The notes beneath the pieces were generated by a model. It had not been told where the DNA came from. It ran no database searches and saw only the letters and a list, made by a program, of their open reading frames with translations. DNA of 30,888 nucleotides from Stentor coeruleus (Eukaryota > Ciliophora > Heterotrichea > Heterotrichida > Stentoridae), in assembly GCA_001970955.1 (NCBI GenBank), contig MPUH01000876.1, positions 1 to 30,888 of the forward strand. Reading direction: 5' to 3'. The stretch's first letter is position 1. Each line of letters opens with the position of its first letter. Shown in pieces: positions 8,927-17,524 of the stretch. The position numbers and the translations under genes are program-made.

Positions 8927-9448
8927 TTTTATAGTAAAGATATTAGTAAACTCTTATCTAATCATATACTTGATTTCTTTTACATTGTGTACAAGAATGT
9001 TATAAATCGAAGTTAAGAATTATATTTTTGAAAATTCATAGGATTACTAATGTATTAGAATAATTATTTAAAAGATTATATGAGCATATCATATATAAAA
9101 CAAGTGTATACTAAGTAATAAAACTAGATAAACTGAATTTTAAGGTCAAACATCTTCCTTTCCTAACTGAAATCAAAACTATTTATTCTACTCTTTAGTT
9201 AGGAAATTGAATTTATATAGAAATTAATCTTACACCTAACCAGCAGTACTGATTTACAAATTATAAAAAATATGAAATCTTAAAAGCATCAATTTCACAT
9301 ATCTAAACATAAAATAATGACTTGAAATAGAAAATCAATATCTTTAAACTAACTAATAAATATAAATATTTGCAGTTTATAATATTTTTGACATAAATAT
9401 AAAAATAGTATTTTATTTTCCTTATATCTAATCTAATAAATACTAAAC
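8927..9448 (-). other. intergenic spacer with a hairpin
   Basis: AT-rich spacer between the 3' end of the tandem kinase and the start of the WD40 locus. No open frame of note and no tRNA-like boxes on either strand. The only structure seen is an inverted repeat at 9159-9206. Confidence 0.6.
9159..9206. repeat. inverted repeat / hairpin
   Basis: TTTCCTAACT (9159-9168) pairs perfectly with AGTTAGGAAA (9197-9206). Three more A-T pairs follow after one bulged G, leaving a loop of about 21 nt. It could act at the RNA level in the 3' flank of the kinase gene; no role shown. Confidence 0.5.
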
Positions 9449-11998
9449 CTAACTTACAGTCATATTCTGATCAACAATAGGACTTAATGGGACATAAGCT
9501 AAACATTCAGAAAATGTAGGGCGTTTTTTATAATCTAAATGAAGCATTTTCTGCAATAAAACTCTAAGCCACAATATTTCAATCTGATTTACATAACTAA
9601 TAAGTAGTTCATTAGTATGCACTTTGTTAAGCCCATTGATATCCTTTAATAAACTCATTTCTAATATCGTCAAACCTAAAGAAAAAACATCTGCTTTACC
9701 CATTTTGTATTTAGCTGTTATCCCTTCTTCTAAATAAAGATCTTCAGCTTCAGGAGCTCGATAATTTATATTCCCACGAAGATTATAAGAAACACACACC
9801 CCATATTTCGATACACATTCCGCAGCAGAAAAACTTATAATTTTAACTTCCCTTGGGTGTTGATTATTAATAATAAAATGCTCAGGACATATATTCTGAT
9901 GATAAATCCCTATACTTTCCATCAAAGCAAAAGACGTTATCATCTTAGGAATAATACTTTTAAGTTCATAAATTTCAAATTTCCTCATTGAATTTCTCAT
10001 CTCATCAATAAACATCCTTAAACTTCTTTCACAATATTCCATAGCAATTTTTTTCATATCATCTTCATCATAAACAAAATAAAAATTCACAAAACAATTA
10101 TTCATGTTTCTAAACTTACTAAGTTTTTTCAATACATAAATTTCTGATGATACTTGATTTAAATCATCTTTATTCTGTAATGCTCTATAGCTTTTTATAG
10201 CTACAGGACCAAGAAAACTTTCATATGAATTCACTTCAATAGAAAATTTTGGACTTGTTTTATTAGAGATTTCTTTGATTTTTTTTTTCAATGAGTTTTC
10301 ATCAAAATTAGGAATTATTGTTTGATAAAGTGAAGTCATTGAAGATACATATTTTAAACACTCTTTAAATCTTGGTCTTTTATCAGGATTATTATTTGTC
10401 ATATTAACAATTAAATTTCTAAGCCATGAAATTTTTATATCGTTAAAAATACTTGATGATTGAAAATCTGAGGCAGATGATTCAAATGAGACACTTGAAG
10501 ATATAGTTGGATTATTACTAGAGGATTCGCTTAGTAAATTTATTGTTTTATCAGGGAAATACATTTGTAATAATGTTATTCCTAAAGAATATACATCAGC
10601 TTTTGATATACAATATGGGATTTTTTTTCCTAGGCTTAGATTTTTAAAAACCTCAGGAGCCATATATGGTGGTGTTCCTATAGATTCAGTTTCATATGTA
10701 TCATCTTTGTTTTTATCATATCTTGATACTCCAAAGTCAATAATTTTCATTTCCCAAGGCATTTCATCTGTGACTAAAATGTTATCAGGTTTAATGTCTC
10801 TATGGAAAATCTTAAGCTCTTCCATTAACGCAAAACTCTGCAGAAGTTTAGGTACTATATAAAAAAAGTAGTCATCTGAAAGAGATCGTTTGTTTATTTT
10901 AAGTGATTTTATTTTACTACTGAGAGTATCTTTTTGATACTCCATAACTAATAACAACTTATTTTCTATAGCAACTTGCATATAAAATTTCAAAAAACAG
11001 TTTTCTTTTGACGCTATTGAACTAAGTTTCGCTAATATAATCCCTTCATCTTTAAAAATCTGCAATTTTTCCAAATACTCAGAAAAACCCCTTTGTGGAC
11101 ATTCTGGATTCAGTTCATAGTTTTTCACAACAACATTCCCTATAATTGTTTTATATAAAGTAATCCTCAAACGATATATTGAACTTCCTTCTGAAACCGC
11201 AATATCATCTATTTTTTTCCAATCATCAAAAAGTTTTAGTTCTACAGTGTTTTGGTTAGTATTTTGATCTTTTTGCTTAGCTTTATCTAAAATATTTTGA
11301 CTGATCATATTATCTTGTATATTCAATAATTGTGCATATTTCAAAAGTTCATAACCTTCATCTTTAGATCTTTTATCATTTTTTTCTAATAGTTTTTCAA
11401 TATACTGATAAAGATTTCCTGCAAGATAATCATTAAGTTTATTAGAACTTAAACCAAGATTTTGAGCATTTATTAATAGTTCAAGTATTTTTATATACTC
11501 TTCTTTTTGAGTAGACATAAACAATCCATCAATTCTATCGTTTCCAAGTACATAGAATTTATTTTCTAATAAAAAATTAAGCTTGTCTCCAATGTTGATA
11601 TATTTCGAGAGGTCTTTGATTAATTCAATCCACTTTAAAAGATCATCTAATGATTTGCATTTTTTGATTTCCTTTTCTAACCCTTCTGAGTATAAAGCCC
11701 AGATTTCTTCTCTTGTAGATTGTGAGAGGATTGTGCTGGTAATAGAAATTATACTTGAATAAGGTGCTGATTTTTTATAACCTAAAGGAGCTTGAAGTGT
11801 ATATTTGGCTATAAGTTGTATGCATGAATATATAAACATCTCTTCGGTAAGGGTTGGACCTGATAAGCCATAAACAAGGAGATCGATATTGAAATACTGT
11901 TTTAATATAGCGTAAAGGTCTATATTTGATATATCAGTGTCTTCGGCTATTTCTGGAATAAGGCTCGTAAAGATATTAAAAAGTGCAATTTCATGCAT
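9449..11998 (-). CDS. tandem protein kinase: active kinase followed by pseudokinase
   Basis: 849 residues. Residues 1-255 are a helical region of unknown family. Kinase 1 (about 258-560) has K292 (VVVK), HRDIKPDN (399-406), DFG (421-423), APE (447-449) and R541, so the catalytic set is complete; its glycine loop is poor. A Ser-rich insert (about 489-517) lies in its C-lobe. Kinase 2 (about 584-835) keeps VAIK K602, the alphaC glutamate (SSEI) and APE (748-750). However, HRD is HQN (700-702), the catalytic-loop Asn is His707, and DFG is SFS (722-724). This predicts a pseudokinase, by analogy with the paired domains of JAK kinases but in reverse order. The two domains share phrases (SFALME, PKLL/PKMI, KADV.SLG), suggesting internal duplication followed by loss of catalysis. 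Uninterrupted, no intron. Confidence 0.9.
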   Translation of the reverse strand: MHEIALFNIFTSLIPEIAEDTDISNIDLYAILKQYFNIDLLVYGLSGPTLTEEMFIYSCIQLIAKYTLQAPLGYKKSAPYSSIISITSTILSQSTREEIWALYSEGLEKEIKKCKSLDDLLKWIELIKDLSKYINIGDKLNFLLENKFYVLGNDRIDGLFMSTQKEEYIKILELLINAQNLGLSSNKLNDYLAGNLYQYIEKLLEKNDKRSKDEGYELLKYAQLLNIQDNMISQNILDKAKQKDQNTNQNTVELKLFDDWKKIDDIAVSEGSSIYRLRITLYKTIIGNVVVKNYELNPECPQRGFSEYLEKLQIFKDEGIILAKLSSIASKENCFLKFYMQVAIENKLLLVMEYQKDTLSSKIKSLKINKRSLSDDYFFYIVPKLLQSFALMEELKIFHRDIKPDNILVTDEMPWEMKIIDFGVSRYDKNKDDTYETESIGTPPYMAPEVFKNLSLGKKIPYCISKADVYSLGITLLQMYFPDKTINLLSESSSNNPTISSSVSFESSASDFQSSSIFNDIKISWLRNLIVNMTNNNPDKRPRFKECLKYVSSMTSLYQTIIPNFDENSLKKKIKEISNKTSPKFSIEVNSYESFLGPVAIKSYRALQNKDDLNQVSSEIYVLKKLSKFRNMNNCFVNFYFVYDEDDMKKIAMEYCERSLRMFIDEMRNSMRKFEIYELKSIIPKMITSFALMESIGIYHQNICPEHFIINNQHPREVKIISFSAAECVSKYGVCVSYNLRGNINYRAPEAEDLYLEEGITAKYKMGKADVFSLGLTILEMSLLKDINGLNKVHTNELLISYVNQIEILWLRVLLQKMLHLDYKKRPTFSECLAYVPLSPIVDQNMTVS

Positions 11999-12383
11999 GG
12001 TTTATATGTAAAATATGTTACGAACAACACAAGAACTTAAAGGCATACCTTAAAAAGCTAGGCTTCACAAGGGAAAAAAAAATAAGTGCTAGACTTGCCT
12101 CAGTTATACTAAAAAAAGTTACTCTAAATAATTATTAGGAAAAGTCAACGAGTAAATTATTAAAGATGACGAGTGATATACCATCTTGAATCAACTAAAA
12201 GAGGTCGCAGGATTATCAAATCTGGACCGGATGAGGTTGCAACCCCACAAACCTAACTATATCTCTACTTTAACTTTATATGTAAAATTAATATCTAATT
12301 ACTTTATAAAGTATGTTTAGGCTAGAAATAATAGTGTAAATTTTTCATATTTATTTTCCACTTCGATCCCCCCAAATATTTTT
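11999..12383 (+). other. divergent intergenic region with a GC-richer structured island
   Basis: Shared 5' region of the minus-strand kinase and plus-strand F-box gene. 12201-12245 is clearly richer in G and C than the surroundings and can fold (see the separate entry). No open frame. Confidence 0.6.
12203..12244 (+). ncRNA. candidate structured RNA element
   Basis: GGTCGCAG (12203-12210) pairs with TTGCAACC (12237-12244) with one mismatch and one G-U. Inside, GATT (12211-12214) pairs with AATC (12219-12222) over a 4-nt loop. ACA occurs a few bases after the outer stem. It does not fit tRNA A/B boxes or known U1, U2, U4 or U6 sequences. Transcription is not shown, and it could equally be a DNA regulatory island. 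Confidence 0.2.
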
Positions 12384-15300
12384 ATGGATCTACCACAAAA
12401 GCGGTCTTCTCCAGCACAAAGCCAAGACATCCCAATACTCAAAAAGTCAAAAATCAGTCAAAAGCAGTACTCTTGTTGCAATCTTCCACAAGCCCTATGG
12501 TTTTCTATCCTATCCTATTTACCTACAAATTTTTTTTTCCAAACTGTTCCACAAATAAGTAAATCCTTCTTTTCCCTAGTAGGAAAATATGTACCAAAGC
12601 TAAAATCCTTAAACATCACCATATACTGTAACTGGCAATCTCAAGAAAACAACATATCATGGATTAATAGACATACAGTAATAGAAGCTCTTAGTAACAA
12701 TAATATACTTAAAAAACTAGTCATATCAATGAGTTCATCATATTCAGCCCAAGTTGAAAGAGATGTATACAGTTCTTTTAAAAAACTCCCATTAAGGAAC
12801 ACTTTAAAAAGTTTGACTATAAAAAACTACTGGATAACATCTTTTAAAGAAGATTACTTTTTACTCCTTTTTAATGAGCTAAAGAACTTAAAACTGATTT
12901 TTACAATTATAAAACCACATGAAGTTAATGAGTTTATAACCCTTTTGAATTATAGTTCTGATAACTTCCAGACTAAAAAGCTTTTAGACCGACTAAAAAG
13001 GTTTTCAATCAGTTTCCCTTATCATATGAAAAACCAGCCAGTTTTCTCTTTGACTTCACAAATTGTTAAAGCTAAAAATGCTAGTATTGTAAACATAAAG
13101 CAAGAAATAGGAGCTTTTGAGCATTTAGAAAACCCGATTTTTGATAGTTTTAGCTATTCATATTCATTACAGGAATTACATTTGCCTATAGGGTTAAGAT
13201 TCAATTCTCAGCTTACAAAAGAAATTTGCGTTTTTTTAAATACATCTAAAACTCTTATATCATTATATATAAACAACAGCGTCTGTGAATATGAAGAGTT
13301 TATCAACACAATTTCTTATAATAAAACATTACAAACTCTTCATCTTTTAGGATATGGAATCAATTCTTTATCCCCAATTTTTACCTTGAAAATCTTCCCA
13401 TCTTTAGAGAAAACAAATATCAAAAACTTTTCACTTATAACAACCCCAAACCCTTCAGATTTAGCTTCGAATTATTCTCAGTATTTTGAATCTCTTGACC
13501 ATTTGTTAAAAGTTTCAAAATTAGTTCATGTTTCTGTGCATTTGTCAACAAAATCTTTAAATGTTATGAAAAGGATGATTCAACTTATATTTGAACATTG
13601 TCAGAAACAGAAACTTGAAAGTTATTTTCAGATAAACATAAAGCAATGTTCTAAAGATAATGTTATTCCTGTACCTAAATTGAATAATATAATCCCTTCT
13701 GTTTATTATTATGAAGTTATAAGGAAACTGATGAAAAATACAGATAAAATAATGAGAGTTGAGCATTATAATAAAGATTACATATCTTATATAGGGCAAA
13801 AAAAAAAAATTTCCTCTAACTCAGACTCTGAAGAGTTTTTTAAAATAATTCCTGCAATTAAATATACAAAAATACAAAAGATGAACTTGACTAATTTGAT
13901 TATTATGTCTTATAATATAACATTCTTGAAAATACTTAAAAATCTTACCCTACTTAAAGTACTAAAAGTAAAAATGAGTGATTCTCATAATAGACCAAAT
14001 ATTTTGATTCATTATCTAGCTAAATATCAAATCCCACTTAAAAACCTTTCTATTGTATATACAAAACCTACATTTCATAATATAGTTTGGCCTAAACCTG
14101 ATTTGTTTAAAAAAATATCATTGTCGGATGATAAAAGTGCATCATCAGAAAAAGATTTTTATCAGGTTTTTAAAGAACTTAATAGCTTTAAGCTTGAATG
14201 GGGTATGCTAAAAGATATAGAATTAAATGAAATACTTAAGGCGATTGAAGAAAATCCTTTATTAAAAAAAATCAACTTATGTAATGTTAATTTAAATATA
14301 CATAAAGAGGTTGAGTATGCTTTAAAAATCCTAAACGCACTTTTATTGCATGAAAATCTTAAGAAAATTTATGTGAGTTGGAGCGAATTGACTTTTTTCT
14401 TTAGGAAAATCAATGATTTTTACACACCATTTATTGAATGTATAAAAGATATAGTCGCAAAAAACAGTGAACTTTATGAACTCAGTGTTCAGTTTCCTGT
14501 ATATTCATATTACATCCATGAATACAGTTTGGAAATGCTTAAAATTCTAAAGGAAAACAGTTCAATCAAAGTTCTTAACGGGTACAAAATCGACAGTTTT
14601 TTCAATGATATTTTTGATAAAACTATCAGTAGCAGTAATGAGAGTTTCGAGTTTCTAAGTAAAAAGTTCTTCACTGGGCCTAAAAGAATGGAGTGTATGA
14701 TGCCTATAATACTATCAGAAATCCTCAAAAGAGATAATTTTAAAACTATGCAAAGTATGCTTTCATCAACAAATATTTTCTATGGATCTATAGACTTAAG
14801 TACTAAATTTTTGAATGAAAATCCTTTTCTAAGCTTACTAAACATAAATTGCCTATCTATTTTCACATCAATCCAAAAACTAAAATTAGGGGACCGGGTA
14901 TTAAGTTATGCACATATAAAAGCTCTAAAAATGAATTTAGGGTATCTTTATAATCTTACTCAGATAAAATTATGTAATCTAGGTTTGAAACTATCAAAAT
15001 TCAGTTGGGTTTTATCTGCACCAAATTTGACTACGATTATTATAAGTAATGTTGTTTTCAAGTATGATAAGTTTTGTAATAGATTTTGTCAAGCTTTTCA
15101 AAATGCGAATATAAGTTCATTAGGTTTATTGAATATAAGATCTAACCCTTTAGATAAATTTAAAGAGGTTTTAAGTTGTTTTGATAATAAATTTGTTAGA
15201 TGTGTTGAAATTGCTTTTACTGGAAGAGATACACTAATTTTCGAGATGATCAAAGAAAATAAAATTCTAGTTAATGCAACAAATATTATAATTGATGCTC

Positions 15301-15701
15301 CAATTGAAAGCCAAAAAAATTTCATTGCGAAAATTGTTGATTTTATTTTCAAAAACCCTGAGAAAATTGTTGAGTTCAAATTTTCAGCTTTTATTTGGAA
15401 ATCGTATATGCTTACATCTGAAAATGTGAATTTGTTATTAAGAAGATGCATACTTTGTAATTCTGATTTATTGACAATAGTTATAATGATTGAAAATGGT
15501 ATATTGAAAAAAATATCGGTATTAGATTTGGAATTTAATATAATTGATAATGTGTGTGGTATGACTGTTTATGAGATTGTGAAAATGTCAAGACCTGATA
15601 AAATTAACTTAGCTGGGACGAGTTTTGAGAAAAATAATAAGGAAATTAGTGTTGAGATGAAAAAATTTGTCAAGTCGTATGGAGGTGTTGTTAAATTTTG
15701 A
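12384..15701 (+). CDS. F-box / leucine-rich-repeat protein
   Basis: 1,105 residues, uninterrupted, ending in TGA. The N-terminus is basic with a possible nuclear signal (KKSKISQK). An F-box follows at about residues 33-72, starting LPQALWFSILSYLP and ending with the SKSFFSLV helix. The rest is irregular leucine-rich repeats (for example LKKLVI, LKSLTIKNYW, LQELHLPIGL, LQTLHLLGYG, LKVLKVKM). F-box proteins bind Skp1 and present substrates to SCF ubiquitin ligases, and the LRR part usually binds the substrate; that role is inferred. The protein is about twice the length of a typical FBXL protein. The ATG lies 18 nt after the last upstream stop-rich stretch and is the first in frame. No partner gene is adjacent. 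Confidence 0.75.
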   Translation: MDLPQKRSSPAQSQDIPILKKSKISQKQYSCCNLPQALWFSILSYLPTNFFFQTVPQISKSFFSLVGKYVPKLKSLNITIYCNWQSQENNISWINRHTVIEALSNNNILKKLVISMSSSYSAQVERDVYSSFKKLPLRNTLKSLTIKNYWITSFKEDYFLLLFNELKNLKLIFTIIKPHEVNEFITLLNYSSDNFQTKKLLDRLKRFSISFPYHMKNQPVFSLTSQIVKAKNASIVNIKQEIGAFEHLENPIFDSFSYSYSLQELHLPIGLRFNSQLTKEICVFLNTSKTLISLYINNSVCEYEEFINTISYNKTLQTLHLLGYGINSLSPIFTLKIFPSLEKTNIKNFSLITTPNPSDLASNYSQYFESLDHLLKVSKLVHVSVHLSTKSLNVMKRMIQLIFEHCQKQKLESYFQINIKQCSKDNVIPVPKLNNIIPSVYYYEVIRKLMKNTDKIMRVEHYNKDYISYIGQKKKISSNSDSEEFFKIIPAIKYTKIQKMNLTNLIIMSYNITFLKILKNLTLLKVLKVKMSDSHNRPNILIHYLAKYQIPLKNLSIVYTKPTFHNIVWPKPDLFKKISLSDDKSASSEKDFYQVFKELNSFKLEWGMLKDIELNEILKAIEENPLLKKINLCNVNLNIHKEVEYALKILNALLLHENLKKIYVSWSELTFFFRKINDFYTPFIECIKDIVAKNSELYELSVQFPVYSYYIHEYSLEMLKILKENSSIKVLNGYKIDSFFNDIFDKTISSSNESFEFLSKKFFTGPKRMECMMPIILSEILKRDNFKTMQSMLSSTNIFYGSIDLSTKFLNENPFLSLLNINCLSIFTSIQKLKLGDRVLSYAHIKALKMNLGYLYNLTQIKLCNLGLKLSKFSWVLSAPNLTTIIISNVVFKYDKFCNRFCQAFQNANISSLGLLNIRSNPLDKFKEVLSCFDNKFVRCVEIAFTGRDTLIFEMIKENKILVNATNIIIDAPIESQKNFIAKIVDFIFKNPEKIVEFKFSAFIWKSYMLTSENVNLLLRRCILCNSDLLTIVIMIENGILKKISVLDLEFNIIDNVCGMTVYEIVKMSRPDKINLAGTSFEKNNKEISVEMKKFVKSYGGVVKF

Positions 15702-16271
15702 ATGTAAAATAGTGTAACATAATTTTGAATAAAAATGATTTATGGGGTTTTTTTTATAGTAGATATTTTATGATAGGATTATACTTTGATTGATAAGATT
15801 TGTGTAGAAATAATGATGATTTGAGTATTATTTGATAATAAAAATGTTTATATATTTTCAATTTTTCCGTTTTTTCTTATAAAATACTAAAAGTACGATT
15901 TTATTAGAAAATATTCAGCATCATAAACTTTATCACAAATCAAACAAGAAAAAATTGTCATATTCATTAATCATACAAAAATCCTTATATAATATTATAA
16001 CTTTTTGGAGGTAAAGTTAATTAATTTTAGAGTATTTGACAGAAAAATCAAAAGCCTTAAGTTTATATTAGAACTATGCTTTTTTACTCTAGACAAGCCC
16101 TTAAATCATAATCGAAAATAATTTCAACTATATGTAAAAAAACTATTTATAGCTAAACTATTTAATACAATTTTTTTTTTTAAATCATAATCTTTTATAA
16201 CAAAACATATCTTCCCATCAAATCTTATTAAAATAAACAAACCATGCTAAAATCACAAATTATAAATTATT
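15702..16271 (+). other. intergenic spacer between convergent genes
   Basis: AT-rich. The first 150 nt are G-rich and C-poor (downstream flank of the F-box gene) and the rest is C-containing and G-poor (downstream flank of the minus-strand ATPase). No gene, tRNA or repeat seen. Confidence 0.6.
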
Positions 16272-17522
16272 CTAATAAAAACCTTTAACAAACCATCTTG
16301 CCTTAAGTTTTCGTGACATCAGTTTATTTTTCTCCAAATATCTTGAGAACATTTTTTTAATTTCATCATAAACTAAAACTATAATAAAAAATGGTAATCC
16401 AGGGACAAAGAAATGCAAAAAATGCAAATTTCGTCCTCCTAATGATAAATCCAACCCAGGTATAAACCCAATAGCAACAGCAATACTAATTTGAGCAATA
16501 ACACCTAATACAAAATAACATTTTCTAAACCCATAATTCCAAATTGACTGTTTTCTACTCCTAATCGTCAATAAATGTGCACACTGGACAGCAATTACTG
16601 CTAAAAAGTAAGCAAACTGCGCATATTTAAGTGCTTCAGTCGTATAGCAAACATGTTTCCCAGTGATATTCGACTTATCTTCTGGATACATACACTCATT
16701 CCACCCATCCAGATTCCAAAACCAAACTCTTAAATCATATGCTCCATGACTAGTACTAAACCAATCAACCTTTTCTAGCCCATTATCTTCATTTCCAACA
16801 TTACTATTCCCTTTATACATATGTTCTTCAATATAAAAATCATCTTCATCAGGCTTTATACCTTCATCATAAAACCCTAGTTTCCACAACAAATTAGGAG
16901 AAAAACCATAATCATTCATAACTGTAAAATATGCAAAAAAACCAGCCATAGCTTGAATTATCCCCATTTGAAAATATGCAAATAAAATTGTACTCCATGC
17001 TATTATATGATCCCTATGAGGTTTTTTATGTTTTTTTCGCATATTTATATTATTATTTTCACTTTTCACAATATCATCTTCAGGATTCTCATAAATCAAA
17101 GATAAAGCTGGGAAAATCTCAGTTAACAAACACATAACCATCATTAATACTGGGGATAAAGGAACTGGGATTTGGAAGATTATAAGGGCGATAAAAGGTA
17201 GTAATTGGGATATGTTTACTGATAAAATGTAGATAAGAGATTTTTTAATGTTGTTATAAAATTTCCTACCTTCTTCAATTCCAGAGACTATTGAATAGAA
17301 GTTGTCATCTAATAAAAGTATTTCTGCTGCTTCTTTTGCAGCATCAGAACCTGAAATACCCATAGCGATACCTATATCAGCTTGTTTTATTGCTGGACAA
17401 TCATTAATACCATCTCCTGTTACAGCAACTATATGACCTAAAGATTGTAGATGGCTTACAATTAAATACTTTTGAGCTGGGGTTGTCCTTGCGAAAACTA
17501 TTTCATTTTTACGAAGTATCAT
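16272..17522 (-). CDS. P-type ATPase IIC (Na+/K+-type) alpha subunit, C-terminal portion
   Basis: 416 residues from an internal ATG; the frame is also open just upstream. It contains the end of the P domain (EIVFARTTPAQK, TGDGINDCPA) and TM5-TM10, ending RWFVKGFY, which resembles the Na+/K+-ATPase C-terminus. It is the continuation of the frame at 17525-19228, shifted by -1. Odd point: at the cation sites, TM5 reads NISQLLPF where Na+/K+ pumps read NIPEITPF, so E779 becomes Q. TM6 reads CLLTEIFPA where they read DLGTDMVPA, so D804 becomes C and D808 becomes E. The ion preference is therefore uncertain. A long extracellular loop between TM7 and TM8 contains several acidic residues. Plasma-membrane location is expected for the family. 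Confidence 0.85.
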   Translation of the reverse strand: MILRKNEIVFARTTPAQKYLIVSHLQSLGHIVAVTGDGINDCPAIKQADIGIAMGISGSDAAKEAAEILLLDDNFYSIVSGIEEGRKFYNNIKKSLIYILSVNISQLLPFIALIIFQIPVPLSPVLMMVMCLLTEIFPALSLIYENPEDDIVKSENNNINMRKKHKKPHRDHIIAWSTILFAYFQMGIIQAMAGFFAYFTVMNDYGFSPNLLWKLGFYDEGIKPDEDDFYIEEHMYKGNSNVGNEDNGLEKVDWFSTSHGAYDLRVWFWNLDGWNECMYPEDKSNITGKHVCYTTEALKYAQFAYFLAVIAVQCAHLLTIRSRKQSIWNYGFRKCYFVLGVIAQISIAVAIGFIPGLDLSLGGRNLHFLHFFVPGLPFFIIVLVYDEIKKMFSRYLEKNKLMSRKLKARWFVKGFY

Positions 17523-17524
17523 TG

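Noticed and set aside
12085..12130. Similarity to the U6 snRNA 5' region (ATACTAAAA-like)
   Set aside because: Only a short AT-rich match; the ACAGAG box and downstream U6 core are absent.
12231..12250. tRNA T-arm (GGTTGCAACC)
   Set aside because: It is a plain palindrome, does not fit GGTTCRANYCC, and there is no A box or acceptor stem.
17478..17496. A 15-nt GTAAAAATGAAATAG in the ATPase, near this position on the minus strand, that looks like a Stentor intron
   Set aside because: It encodes part of the conserved EIVFAR segment. Removing it would delete conserved residues and, being a multiple of three, would not repair the frameshift.
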